DNA from: Flavobacterium solisilvae
GTDB taxonomy: Bacteria > Bacteroidota > Bacteroidia > Flavobacteriales > Flavobacteriaceae
Length of the DNA stretch: 50,057 bases
NCBI RefSeq assembly: GCF_012911605.1
Contig: NZ_JAAMPT010000196.1
Location: forward strand, 1-50,057
Direction: 5' to 3'
Within the stretch, counting starts at the first letter, position 1, and each line of letters starts with the position of its first letter. Shown in pieces: positions 1-7,324 of this stretch. Below the pieces are notes generated by a model. That model was not told the origin of the DNA, did not search any database, and saw nothing but the letters and a program-made list of their open reading frames with translations. A program made the translations under genes and the position numbers.

Positions 1-113
1 TCGATACTGTTAACAAAAGCATCTATAAATCGAACAGGATTGTCCTGACTGATGGTATCTTCTAGACTGATTACTTGTAGCTGGTTGCGAGCTATTCCTT
101 GTATATGTTGCAT
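1..113 (-). CDS. IS1182-type transposase, N-terminal part (runs off the left edge)
   Basis: Reading the minus strand from the ATG at 113 gives an open frame of 37 codons that leaves the window. It contains NQLQVISLEDTISQDNPVRF and then IDAFVNSI. This matches my memory of the N-terminus of Bacteroidota IS1182-family DDE transposases, where a short basic segment is followed by a D-NPVRFIDAFV stretch. Transposition would need the catalytic domain, which lies outside the window. The element's end should fall between 114 and the AraC promoter near 157, but I could not fix its terminal inverted repeat. The frame has no stop within the window. Whether the full element is intact cannot be seen. Confidence 0.72.
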   Translation of the reverse strand, partial: MQHIQGIARNQLQVISLEDTISQDNPVRFIDAFVNSI

Positions 114-156
114 CACTAAAATTAATGAATTTATCTTTTTCTTACAACTATTTTAC

Positions 157-164
157 TATATTTG
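157..164 (+). promoter_or_regulatory. -7 box of the AraC-type gene
   Basis: TATATTTG matches the Bacteroidota -7 consensus TAnnTTTG. The upstream TTTG element is not clear. Transcription would begin near 170, which favours the ATG at 224 over the upstream ATG at 125. Confidence 0.4.
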
Positions 165-223
165 GTACTAGGATTGTGGAGGTTTTTTCACAGTCTGACG
201 TTACCTACAAGCTAAAAAAACAG

Positions 224-1063
224 ATGTCAATAGAAAACATACCTGAAATTTACATTAAAAACAAGTCAGAAAATCTAGATTTATTCGTTTATGATTTTAG
301 GATGACCAATGATGTGGTTAAAAGTAAAGTTAATTTGGGAATGAATATGTTTAGTTTCTTACAAGTTGGTAAAAAACAAGTACACTTTGCAGGAACATCT
401 GTTGCTGTAAATCAAGACCAATCTTTACTATTAAAAAAAGGAAATTGGCTTTGGACAGAATTACTAGACACAAAAGCTATTTATTATTGTAAACTTTTCT
501 TTTTTTCTGAAAGAAAGCTAAAAGAATTTCTTGAAAAACACTCAAAGAATAAGAAAATAGCCATTGAAGATACACCATTTTTCGTGATTAGAAATGATTC
601 ATACATTACCACTTACCTAAGTTCATTGTCAACAATCAAAGAAGCACCATCTATTTTTGCCAACAGTTTACTTTCAGTGAAATTTGAAGAATTGATGCTC
701 TATCTACTTCAAAAATATGGCGAAAAATTTGAAATATATTTACATTCTTTAATAGCTAAAGAGACCTCGCCTTTTAAAAAAATTGTAGAAAGTAAAATTC
801 ATTCTAACTTAAAGTTAGAAGAAATTGCTTTTTTATGCAATATGAGTTTATCAACTTTTAAACGTCATTTTATAAAGGAATATAATACGTCTGCTGGAAG
901 ATGGTTTAAGGATAAACGACTTCAAAAAGCAAAAGAAACTTTAGAGCTCGATAATTTAAAACCTTCCGACATCTATTTGGATTTTGGCTATAACAATCTT
1001 TCAAACTTTAGTATTGCCTTTAAAAACAAATTCGGAATTAATCCAAGTGAAATAACTTCATAA
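224..1063 (+). CDS. AraC-family transcriptional regulator
   Basis: A 279-residue regulator. The last 95 residues or so form an AraC/XylS double helix-turn-helix: the first helix pair lies around LKLEEIAFLCNMSLSTFKRH, and the second contains DIYLDFGYNNLSNFSIAFK and ends in the typical FGINPSE. The N-terminal 180 residues are a poorly conserved ligand or effector domain with no motif I recognise. The frame is open from an ATG at 125, but the -7 box at 157-164 and the better fit of MSIENIPEIY favour 224. It lies 132 bp upstream of a GlcG-like gene and probably controls it. The effector is unknown. Confidence 0.85.
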   Translation: MSIENIPEIYIKNKSENLDLFVYDFRMTNDVVKSKVNLGMNMFSFLQVGKKQVHFAGTSVAVNQDQSLLLKKGNWLWTELLDTKAIYYCKLFFFSERKLKEFLEKHSKNKKIAIEDTPFFVIRNDSYITTYLSSLSTIKEAPSIFANSLLSVKFEELMLYLLQKYGEKFEIYLHSLIAKETSPFKKIVESKIHSNLKLEEIAFLCNMSLSTFKRHFIKEYNTSAGRWFKDKRLQKAKETLELDNLKPSDIYLDFGYNNLSNFSIAFKNKFGINPSEITS

Positions 1064-1152
1064 GTTTCTTATTTTCAACTTTGTTTTCAAAATTGACCTT
1101 TTTTCATAAGCTATTGAACTGTTTTAGTAATTCATAAATACAACTCTCATTG

Positions 1153-1160
1153 TAGATTTG
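1153..1160 (+). promoter_or_regulatory. -7 box upstream of the GlcG-like gene
   Basis: TAGATTTG fits TAnnTTTG and lies 35 bp before the ATG at 1196. This indicates a promoter separate from the AraC gene, a likely target of that regulator. Confidence 0.4.
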
Positions 1161-1195
1161 TATCAGAAATAATAACAATACTAAAACATAAAATT

Positions 1196-1594
1196 ATGAA
1201 CATTACATTGGAGCAAGCAGAAAAAGTAATTTCTGTAGCAAAAGAAAAATCGAAAGCTATTGACACAAAAATGAACATTGCTGTTGTTGATGCAGGAGCA
1301 AATTTAGTAGCATTTAGTCGTATGGATGGAGCTTGGTTAGGTTCTCTAGACATCTCAATAAAGAAAGCAAAAACCGCTCGTTATTTTGATATGAATACTG
1401 GAATTATTGGAGAGTTATCTCAACCAGGACAGCCATTATTTAACATCGAGCATTCAAATAATGGATTGATTACTTTTCCAGGTGGTGTGCCAATTAAAAA
1501 CGCAAATGGCGAAATTATTGGAGCAATTGGAGTAAGTGGAAGTACTGTAGAAAACGACCATACAGTTGCAGAAGCAGGTGCATCTGCTATCTAA
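1196..1594 (+). CDS. GlcG/HbpS-like (DUF336) protein
   Basis: A 132-residue single-domain protein of the GlcG/HbpS (haem-degrading, DUF336) family. The visible signature is [20 protein letters not shown] near residue 25, followed by the helix with [12 protein letters not shown]. Near residue 97 is the loop GGVPI, and then [11 protein letters not shown]. The length is normal for the family and there is no signal peptide, so it should be cytoplasmic. Members bind small ligands or haem, and many have no proven reaction. It is transcribed after its own -7 box, follows an AraC regulator, and ends before a strong terminator at 1615-1650. The family call is secure, but the function is not. Confidence 0.85.
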   Translation: MNITLEQAEKVISVAKEKSKAIDTKMNIAVVDAGANLVAFSRMDGAWLGSLDISIKKAKTARYFDMNTGIIGELSQPGQPLFNIEHSNNGLITFPGGVPIKNANGEIIGAIGVSGSTVENDHTVAEAGASAI

Positions 1595-1614
1595 ATAATT
1601 CGGATTAACAATAT

Positions 1615-1650
1615 AAAGAGGATAATTTGTACGATTTATCCTCTTTTTTT
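1615..1650 (+). terminator. Rho-independent terminator after the GlcG-like gene
   Basis: A perfect 11-bp stem (1615-1625 with 1636-1646) around a 10-nt loop runs straight into a T tract. It lies 20 bp after the stop of the GlcG-like gene and just before the aquaporin remnant. Confidence 0.8.
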
Positions 1651-1660
1651 ATCAAAAATT

Positions 1661-1738
1661 ATGAAAAAATACCGTGCCGAATTTATTGGAACATTTGCTT
1701 TAGTTTTTTGTGGTACAGGGGCAATGGAATTCCTATAA
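1661..1738 (+). pseudogene. Aquaporin/MIP-channel N-terminal remnant
   Basis: The 25 codons from the ATG at 1661 read MKKYRAEFIGTFALVFCGTG and then AMEFL before a TAA. The first 21 residues match the start of MIP/aquaporin channels (AEFIGTFALVFCGTGA, first membrane helix). A real channel needs about 220 residues and two NPA motifs. None appears in any frame downstream, so this is a remnant cut off near 1722. The following 170 bp resemble nothing I know. An unrelated frame (1627-1845) overlaps the fragment and is not credible. The AraC/GlcG-like/aquaporin order suggests the channel was once part of this locus. Confidence 0.7.
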
Positions 1739-1905
1739 AAAAAGTGGACAATTTTTCGATAAACTTTGAAAAAGGATTGCCAAAAAACTTTTTTCTTCCA
1801 TGCTCTAAAAGTGGTGAAAATGAATATGGCTTTACCAGTGAATAAACCTGATTATAACAGCTGTAACTGTCACACAACTCTCATTTTTTTAATTTGCAAA
1901 GAACA

Positions 1906-1942
1906 TAAAAAAACCTCCTTCAAAGCGATTTAAAGGAGGTTT
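1906..1942 (-). terminator. Terminator after the amino-acid permease
   Basis: The 10-bp stem at 1911-1920 and 1933-1942 has a 12-nt loop. On the minus strand it is followed by seven T residues. It lies 29 bp beyond the permease stop. T residues on the plus side may let it work in both directions. Confidence 0.75.
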
Positions 1943-1970
1943 ATTTTTTGATTAATGTTCTAAAAAAATA

Positions 1971-3416
1971 TCATTCTTTCTTCATAAACAAATAATACAC
2001 TGGAATTCCAAGTGCTACAATTACTAATCCTAATCCTGTATTCACGGTATCGTTAACCAATAACGCAAAGCAAATTAAAGCGGTAATCACAATATACAAC
2101 GCTGGTATAAACGGATAACCAAAGGCTTTATAAGGTCGTTCGGCATCGGGTTCTTTTTTTCTCAGGATAAAAATGCCGTAAATGGTTAACATATAAAACA
2201 ACAACGACGCAAAGGTTGCATATGTCAATAAATCGCCATATTTACCCGAAACACAAAGCACGCAAGCCCAAATACATTGTACCCAAAGTGCTTTTTCGGG
2301 TACATCGTGTTGGTTTAGTTCGGCAGCCTTTTTGAAAAACAATCCGTCTTTTGCCATGGCATAAAAAATTCGTCCACCAGCCAAAACCAATCCAGTATTG
2401 CATCCAAAAGTAGAAACCATAATCAATCCCGCCATGACAAAAACACCAATATTTCCCATCATGACATTGGCAGCTGCAGCTCCAACTCTATCTTGTGCGG
2501 CAAACATAATTCCATTTTCGGCTACTGTTGTTCCATCTGGAGTTCCGGACATTGGTAAAAGCGCTAAATAAGCAATATTTGCCAAAATATAGATAACGGT
2601 AACAATCGTTGTTCCAAGGAAAAGGCTTCGCGGAATGTTCTTTTTGGGTTCTTTAATTTCGCCTGCAATAAACGTAACGTTATTCCACGCATCACTTGAA
2701 AATAAGGAGTTGATAATCGTTGCTCCCATTGCCCCGAGTAATGCAACCCCAGTCAATTCAGTTACGGATAATGATCCATCTGTATTGATAACCGTTTTAG
2801 AAGCATCCCACATATTAGAGAAATTATCTGCCAAAACATCGCTTTGAAACCCAACATACAATCCGAAAAAGATTAAGGCAAACAACGCAAAAAGTTTCGC
2901 AAACGTAAAAATCAGTTGCAATGTTTTTCCGCTTTTTACTCCTTTAGTATTGATATACGTGAGTAAAACAATACTTGCCATTGCTAAAACCTGTTTATTA
3001 GTAAACGAATAGCTCTCGCCTATCGTCAGAATTTTATTTTCTAATACTGGAAAGAAAACGGCAGTGTAATTAGCAAATGCCACAGCAACTGCGGCAATAA
3101 CTCCGGTTTGAATTACCGTAAAAACCGTCCAACCATATAAGAATGAAGCCAGTTTTCCATAAGCTCGTTGAATGTAAACAAATTGTCCGCCAGCTGTTGG
3201 CATCATTCCGGCCAATTCGCCATAACTCAACGCTGCTGACATGGTTAACAAACCAGTGATTAGCCACAAAACGATTAACCAACCCGCCGAACCCACATCG
3301 CGCGCCATTTGGGAAGTAACAATAAAAATACCGGAACCTATCATGGAACCAGCAACAATACTTGTGGCGTCAATTAATCCTAAAGAGCGTTTTAACTCGT
3401 GTTTTACTTCAGACAT
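1971..3416 (-). CDS. APC-superfamily amino-acid permease
   Basis: A 481-residue inner-membrane transporter with about 12 hydrophobic segments. The first helix carries the APC signature GSMIGSGIFI at about residues 22-31, and the next loops include SYGELAGMMPTAGGQFVYIQ, typical of the amino acid-polyamine-organocation superfamily (LAT-like branch). The substrate is probably an amino acid taken up by proton symport or exchange; the sequence does not tell which. It is a single transcription unit with its own -7 box at 3445-3452 and a terminator at 1906-1942. Length and motif order look intact. Confidence 0.88.
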   Translation of the reverse strand: MSEVKHELKRSLGLIDATSIVAGSMIGSGIFIVTSQMARDVGSAGWLIVLWLITGLLTMSAALSYGELAGMMPTAGGQFVYIQRAYGKLASFLYGWTVFTVIQTGVIAAVAVAFANYTAVFFPVLENKILTIGESYSFTNKQVLAMASIVLLTYINTKGVKSGKTLQLIFTFAKLFALFALIFFGLYVGFQSDVLADNFSNMWDASKTVINTDGSLSVTELTGVALLGAMGATIINSLFSSDAWNNVTFIAGEIKEPKKNIPRSLFLGTTIVTVIYILANIAYLALLPMSGTPDGTTVAENGIMFAAQDRVGAAAANVMMGNIGVFVMAGLIMVSTFGCNTGLVLAGGRIFYAMAKDGLFFKKAAELNQHDVPEKALWVQCIWACVLCVSGKYGDLLTYATFASLLFYMLTIYGIFILRKKEPDAERPYKAFGYPFIPALYIVITALICFALLVNDTVNTGLGLVIVALGIPVYYLFMKKE

Positions 3417-3444
3417 ATTTTGGTTTTTTGGTTGGTTGGTTTTT

Positions 3445-3452
3445 CAAATATA
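3445..3452 (-). promoter_or_regulatory. -7 box of the permease gene
   Basis: On the minus strand this reads TATATTTG, a full match to TAnnTTTG, 29 bp before the permease ATG. No clear TTTG lies at the usual spacing. Confidence 0.45.
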
Positions 3453-3485
3453 GTGAAAATAGACTATTTAGATTGTTAGACTAAT

Positions 3486-3525
3486 AGATAATAGATTGAT
3501 AGATAATAGATTGATAGATAATAGA
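3486..3525. repeat. 15-bp tandem repeat, intergenic
   Basis: The unit AGATAATAGATTGAT is present 2.7 times head to tail, in the upstream region of the permease. It is similar in style to the TAGATAT-type repeats at 5731-5763 and 38756-38783. Confidence 0.75.
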
Positions 3526-3620
3526 CATTCAATCAATCTAGTTTTTGTATTACTTCAACTTAAAAATAACAAATTGTTGAGATAAGAAAAATCTATAATC
3601 AAAATTCTGAATTCTGAAAT

Positions 3621-4394
3621 CTACAATCTTTTAGCTTCTTCCCAAAAAACATCCATTTCCGCCAAAGTCATATCGGCAAGAGGTTTTCCTAGCTCAGAAG
3701 CTTTGCTTTCTAAATATTGAAATCGTTTGATGAATTTTTTATTGGTTCGTTCCAAAGCGTCTTCGGGATTGACTTTTAGAAATCGGGCATAATTTATCAT
3801 GGAAAATAAAACATCGCCAAATTCGGCTTCTATTTTATCCTGATTTCCTGCTTGAACCTCAACTTGAAGTTCTTGTAATTCTTCCTGAACTTTATCCCAA
3901 ACTTGATGTGGTTCTTCCCAATCAAAGCCTACGCCTTTCACTTTGTCCTGAATTCGGCTAGCTTTTACTAATGCTGGTAAACTTTTTGGAACACCTTCCA
4001 AAACTGATTTTTTGCCTTCTTTTAGTTTTAGTTTTTCCCAATTTTGTTTTACTTCTTCTTCATCGGCAACAACGACATCGCCATAAATATGCGGATGTCT
4101 GTCGATTAATTTGTCGCAAATACTATTGGCAACATCGGCTATGTCAAAATCATTGGTTTCACTTCCTATTTTGGCATAAAAAACAATATGCAACAACAAA
4201 TCGCCCAATTCTTTTTTGATTTCAACCAAATCATTATCCAAAATGGCATCGCCTAACTCATAGGTTTCTTCAATGGTTAAATGTCGTAAACTTTCTAGCG
4301 TTTGTTTTTTATCCCACGGACATTTCTCTCGTAAATCGTCCATAATATCGAGCAATCGGTTGAAAGCCTCAAGTTGTTGTTGTCGTGTGTTCAT
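3621..4394 (-). CDS. mazG: MazG nucleoside triphosphate pyrophosphohydrolase
   Basis: A 257-residue full-length MazG that hydrolyses NTPs or dNTPs to the monophosphate and pyrophosphate, cleaning the nucleotide pool. It has two MazG repeats. The N-terminal one contains CPWDKKQTLESLRHLTIEET with the metal-binding glutamates (EETYE, then KKELGDLL). The C-terminal one starts near residue 165 and shows VQEELQELQ and EAEFGDVLFSMINYAR, the acidic pattern of the active copy. It lies downstream of the DUF5606/def/ruvX group on the same strand but behind a terminator at 4454-4492, so it is likely expressed separately. No -7 box is evident in the repeat-like DNA upstream. Confidence 0.93.
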   Translation of the reverse strand: MNTRQQQLEAFNRLLDIMDDLREKCPWDKKQTLESLRHLTIEETYELGDAILDNDLVEIKKELGDLLLHIVFYAKIGSETNDFDIADVANSICDKLIDRHPHIYGDVVVADEEEVKQNWEKLKLKEGKKSVLEGVPKSLPALVKASRIQDKVKGVGFDWEEPHQVWDKVQEELQELQVEVQAGNQDKIEAEFGDVLFSMINYARFLKVNPEDALERTNKKFIKRFQYLESKASELGKPLADMTLAEMDVFWEEAKRL

Positions 4395-4400
4395 TGTCGT

Positions 4401-4447
4401 GTTTCAGGTTTAAAGTTTCAGGTTCCAAGTTTCGGTTTCCAAGTTTT
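4401..4447. repeat. Degenerate GTTTCAGGTTYMAAGTTTC repeat
   Basis: Between mazG and the terminator the text repeats short words of the type GTTTCAGG, GTTCCAAG and GTTTCCAAG about four times. This simple intergenic repeat has no gene and no hairpin. Confidence 0.5.
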
Positions 4448-4453
4448 ACCAAA

Positions 4454-4492
4454 AATAAAAAAATCCTACTGTTGATTTCAACAATAGGATTT
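4454..4492 (-). terminator. Terminator after the DUF5606 gene
   Basis: A 14-bp stem with one mismatch (4461-4474 with 4479-4492) and a 4-nt loop. The minus strand then has a T-rich run. It lies 22 bp beyond the stop of the DUF5606 gene. Confidence 0.78.
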
Positions 4493-4514
4493 GTATTTAT
4501 AAAGAAGTAATTAA

Positions 4515-4994
4515 CTATTCTTCTTTTTTGGTCTTTTTAGTTGCTTTTTTAGCTTTTACTTCTTCAACAACTTCTTCTTTAATTGTTTCAGCATTCTCTA
4601 CTTTTGGTTCTTCTTTTGAAACTAAACCTTTAGCTTGTAAAATATTATACCAATTTAAAAGCTTTTTAATATCTGATGCATAAACTCTGTCTTCGTCATA
4701 ATCAGGAAGAATTTCTTTGAAATAAGCTACCAATTTTGCGTTGTCTTCTTTATGAGAAATAGCTGGACCTTCGTTTTCTTTGATGGCAATTGCTCTCATA
4801 ATTTCAACCAACGGTTTTTCTTCGCTATACGTGTACATTGAAATTTCTGTGAGTAAACTAACGTTACTTCTCATTCCAACAGTGATTTTTTTTCCGTCTA
4901 ATAATGATTCTGCTAAAAACCCTGAACGAGTTTGGATTTTTAATTCAAATAAACCTGGTTTTCCAGCAATAGCTAATATTTTATCTACGTTCAT
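4515..4994 (-). CDS. DUF5606 family protein
   Basis: A 159-residue cytoplasmic protein with no signal peptide. It starts MNVDKILAIAGKPGLFEL, the beginning of the DUF5606 family found in Bacteroidota next to def and mazG. Residues 1-120 form the conserved domain. The last 35 are a Lys/Glu-rich tail (EEVVEEVKAKKATKKTKK), probably disordered. Its function is unknown. The basic tail could contact nucleic acid or ribosomes, but that is only inference. It has its own strong promoter at 5017-5046 and its own terminator, so it is probably monocistronic despite the nearby def gene. Confidence 0.82.
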   Translation of the reverse strand: MNVDKILAIAGKPGLFELKIQTRSGFLAESLLDGKKITVGMRSNVSLLTEISMYTYSEEKPLVEIMRAIAIKENEGPAISHKEDNAKLVAYFKEILPDYDEDRVYASDIKKLLNWYNILQAKGLVSKEEPKVENAETIKEEVVEEVKAKKATKKTKKEE

Positions 4995-5016
4995 CTTTTT
5001 TATTTAATTAAGGGCA

Positions 5017-5046
5017 CAAATATATAAATCAAAAATCAATTTCAAA
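5017..5046 (-). promoter_or_regulatory. Bacteroidota-type promoter of the DUF5606 gene
   Basis: On the minus strand TTTG (5046-5043) is followed after 18 bp by TATATTTG (5024-5017), a near-ideal -33/-7 pair. Transcription should begin near 5011, leaving a leader of about 17 nt. Confidence 0.7.
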
Positions 5047-5132
5047 GTTCAATTTCAAATTGGAAGTTTAAACTTTCTATTTTCGCAAAACAGTTGATTT
5101 TTGTTATTGATTTTGTAATTGTTATTGAAAAA

Positions 5133-5720
5133 TTATCTTCCTTTTTTATTGGCAAATTTCATTCGGTAATCAGGTCGAGCTTTTCCGTCCATGATGTTTT
5201 GAAGTTTCTTTTTAATCAATGTTTTTTTCAACATCGAAATTTTATCGGTAAAAAGAATTCCTTCAATATGGTCGTATTCGTGCTGAATAACGCGGGCAAT
5301 CAATCCGTCGAAAACCTCCGTTTTTTTATTGAAATCTTCGTCATAATATTCTAAAGTGATTCTTTCGTTTCGATAAACATCTTCGCGAACATCAGGAATA
5401 CTCAAACAACCTTCGTTAAAACCCCATTCTTCACCTTCTTCTTTCAACATTTTGGCATTGATGAACGTTCTTTTGAAGTTTTTTAGTTGTTCGTGTTCTT
5501 CTTTTGACAAATCATCACTATCACTAAAAGGTTCGGTATCGATAATAAATAAACGAATGGCCAAACCAACTTGTGGCGCAGCTAAACCAACACCATATGC
5601 ATTGTACATAGTATCATACATATTGGCAATAATTTCTTTTAAGTTTGGATAATCTGGCGAAATTTCTGCTCCAACCTGTCTTAAAACTGGTTCGCCATAT
5701 CCATAAATTGGGATAATCAT
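5133..5720 (-). CDS. def: Peptide deformylase
   Basis: A 195-residue peptide deformylase that removes the N-formyl group from nascent proteins. All three family motifs are visible in order: GVGLAAPQ (motif 1), EGCLSIP (motif 2, metal cysteine) and QHEYDH (motif 3, two metal histidines and the catalytic glutamate). There is an insertion of about 15 residues between motifs 1 and 2 (around DSDDLSKEEHEQLKNFKR), as in type I enzymes of this phylum. It lies 120 bp after ruvX on the same strand. No -7 box is visible between them, only a repeat, so it is likely co-transcribed with ruvX. Confidence 0.96.
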   Translation of the reverse strand: MIIPIYGYGEPVLRQVGAEISPDYPNLKEIIANMYDTMYNAYGVGLAAPQVGLAIRLFIIDTEPFSDSDDLSKEEHEQLKNFKRTFINAKMLKEEGEEWGFNEGCLSIPDVREDVYRNERITLEYYDEDFNKKTEVFDGLIARVIQHEYDHIEGILFTDKISMLKKTLIKKKLQNIMDGKARPDYRMKFANKKGR

Positions 5721-5730
5721 TTTGATTGCT

Positions 5731-5763
5731 GATTTTAGATATTAGATTTTAGATATTAGATAT
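5731..5763. repeat. 14-bp tandem repeat between ruvX and def
   Basis: The unit GATTTTAGATATTA occurs twice head to tail with a partial third copy, in the leader of def. It shares the TAGATATTAG core with 38756-38783. Confidence 0.75.
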
Positions 5764-5840
5764 TTTTATGTCTTTTATCTATTTGTCTATCGTCTTTATC
5801 TTAATTAATTTCTATTTTTAAAGTGGCAAAAATAATGAAA

Positions 5841-6257
5841 TTAAATCATTTTTCGGAGTAAATAATCTTGGAGTAAAATTGTAGCGGCAATTTCGTCAAC
5901 CAGAGCTTTGTTTTGGCGTTTTTTTTTCTTCAATCCGCTATCAATCATCGTTTGAAAAGCCATTTTAGAAGTAAAACGTTCGTCCACTCGTTCAACTTTC
6001 ATTTCGGGAAAAGCCGTTTGAAAATCGGTTACAAATTTTTCGATAATCGGCGTACTTTCAGAAGCTAAACCATTCATTTGCTTGGGTTCGCCAATGAGAA
6101 CTTTTACCACATTTTCTTTTGAAAAATACTCTTTTAAAAAAGCAATAGCCGTTTCAGACGGAACAGTTGTTAAACCTGAAGCAATGATTTGCATTTCATC
6201 AGTAACCGCAATTCCGGTTCGTTTTATTCCATAATCGATGGCTAAAATTCTTGGCAT
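5841..6257 (-). CDS. ruvX: RuvX/YqgF Holliday-junction resolvase-like nuclease
   Basis: A 138-residue RNase H-fold protein of the YqgF/RuvX family. Members act in maturation of the 16S rRNA 5' end, and Holliday-junction cleavage has also been reported. The signature ILAIDYGIKRTGIAVTDE at residues 4-21 contains the first catalytic Asp. KVLIGEPKQMNG, VERVDERFTSKMA and a C-terminal DEIAATILLQDYL complete the acidic set. The length is normal. Its ATG is 5 bp after the stop of the NlpE-META lipoprotein gene, so they form one operon with def downstream. Confidence 0.93.
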   Translation of the reverse strand: MPRILAIDYGIKRTGIAVTDEMQIIASGLTTVPSETAIAFLKEYFSKENVVKVLIGEPKQMNGLASESTPIIEKFVTDFQTAFPEMKVERVDERFTSKMAFQTMIDSGLKKKKRQNKALVDEIAATILLQDYLLRKMI

Positions 6258-6262
6258 ATTTA

Positions 6263-7165
6263 TTATTTTATCGCTTTAAATCGAGCTAATGGTGCCTTTT
6301 TTCCTTTTACTAATTGAAGTTCGTCTTCAACAATAATGTAACTATCCACTTTTTCAAGCATAGCAGCAAATTTTTGTTCCAAATCCATTTCGGGACAAGC
6401 CATCATTGTAGAAGCAACTGGTGAAAACGACAACGAAAAACTTGTTTTCATCACATAATTTCCCATCATATTATTACAACCTGCAAAAGCCGAAAATCTT
6501 CCGTCTTTGGAATTCAATTTTAAGAAATACGCTTTTTTACCTTTTTGTTTGATCACTTTGCTGTTAAGCTCCACTAATTTCCATTTGGTTTCTGCCAAAG
6601 TAAATTTTCCAACCGCTGGATTTCCAGTTTTGATTACCGTTTTAGCTTCAATTCTATCGTTCAAATTAACGGTTGGTTGATTATCATTTTCAGAAGTTTC
6701 AATGGTTGAATTGGAAACAGGTTGTTTTGATAAAATGTATTCTTCTGCTAAACTTCCTGTGATTTTTTTACCTTCCATATCTAGTTGAGTTAAGGTGTTT
6801 TCGCCCACAAAATAGAACTTAGGAGCATTTTCCATATCACTCAAAATGATAGTATTTCCTGATTTATTCCACGAAAAAGTACCTTTCTTTTCAAAAACTT
6901 TATCGCCTTTTCCTAAATATTTTGTTTTAACACAATACGTATTGTTTTCGTTTACAACAACAGTAGTTTCTAATCCTTCACAATCTGCACAAGGCAAAAT
7001 ACCTTTGTAAGTCCCAACATAATCCAACGAATTTTTGGCATTATGACCATCAATACCATTAGATTTTATCGTATCGTTTTGAGCGTTTTTTTGTTCTGTT
7101 TCCTTTTGTTGACAAGCAAAGAAAACACTAAATACCATCGCTATTACAGCTATTTTTGATCTCAT
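6263..7165 (-). CDS. Lipoprotein with NlpE and META domains
   Basis: A 300-residue lipoprotein. The first 18 residues are a signal peptide ending in the lipobox SVFFAC, so Cys18 should be lipidated. Residues 48-150 form an NlpE-like domain with YVGTYKGILPCADCEGLET, including the CxxC (C59, C62) seen in the copper and envelope-stress lipoprotein NlpE. Residues 190-298 form a META (HslJ-like) domain with FAGCNNMMGNY and VASTMMACPEM. The fusion suggests an envelope-facing role in metal or redox stress, but that is inference. A -7 box is at 7201-7208, and it leads the lipoprotein-ruvX-def operon. Confidence 0.85.
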   Translation of the reverse strand: MRSKIAVIAMVFSVFFACQQKETEQKNAQNDTIKSNGIDGHNAKNSLDYVGTYKGILPCADCEGLETTVVVNENNTYCVKTKYLGKGDKVFEKKGTFSWNKSGNTIILSDMENAPKFYFVGENTLTQLDMEGKKITGSLAEEYILSKQPVSNSTIETSENDNQPTVNLNDRIEAKTVIKTGNPAVGKFTLAETKWKLVELNSKVIKQKGKKAYFLKLNSKDGRFSAFAGCNNMMGNYVMKTSFSLSFSPVASTMMACPEMDLEQKFAAMLEKVDSYIIVEDELQLVKGKKAPLARFKAIK

Positions 7166-7200
7166 CGTAAATCAATTTTGGTTAGGATTAATTTCTTCTA

Positions 7201-7208
7201 CAAACTTA
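7201..7208 (-). promoter_or_regulatory. -7 box of the NlpE-META/ruvX/def operon
   Basis: On the minus strand this reads TAAGTTTG, a match to TAnnTTTG, 36 bp before the lipoprotein ATG. No TTTG at the expected distance. Confidence 0.4.
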
Positions 7209-7276
7209 CAGTTTTTGGTTTTTCTTTAGAACAGTTTAACATTATTTTTTAACTATTTAAAAAGTAAAATTCCACG

Positions 7277-7307
7277 ATTGTAGAATTAAAAATTGGAAGT
7301 ATATTTG
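7277..7307 (+). promoter_or_regulatory. Promoter of dapD
   Basis: ATTG (7277-7280), 19 bp, then TATATTTG (7300-7307): a good Bacteroidota promoter with one mismatch in the upstream box. The ATG follows 18 bp later. Confidence 0.6.
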
Positions 7308-7324
7308 TCAAAATTCAAAAAATT

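Noticed and set aside
125..223. 33-codon N-terminal extension of the AraC regulator
   Set aside because: The -7 box at 157-164 lies inside it, and the extension is not family-like.
1627..1845. 72-codon plus-strand frame
   Set aside because: Starts inside a terminator hairpin and crosses the aquaporin remnant in another frame; no family.
3486..3525. CRISPR-like array
   Set aside because: Direct 15-bp units with no spacers and no cas genes; a simple tandem repeat. No CRISPR elsewhere in the window.
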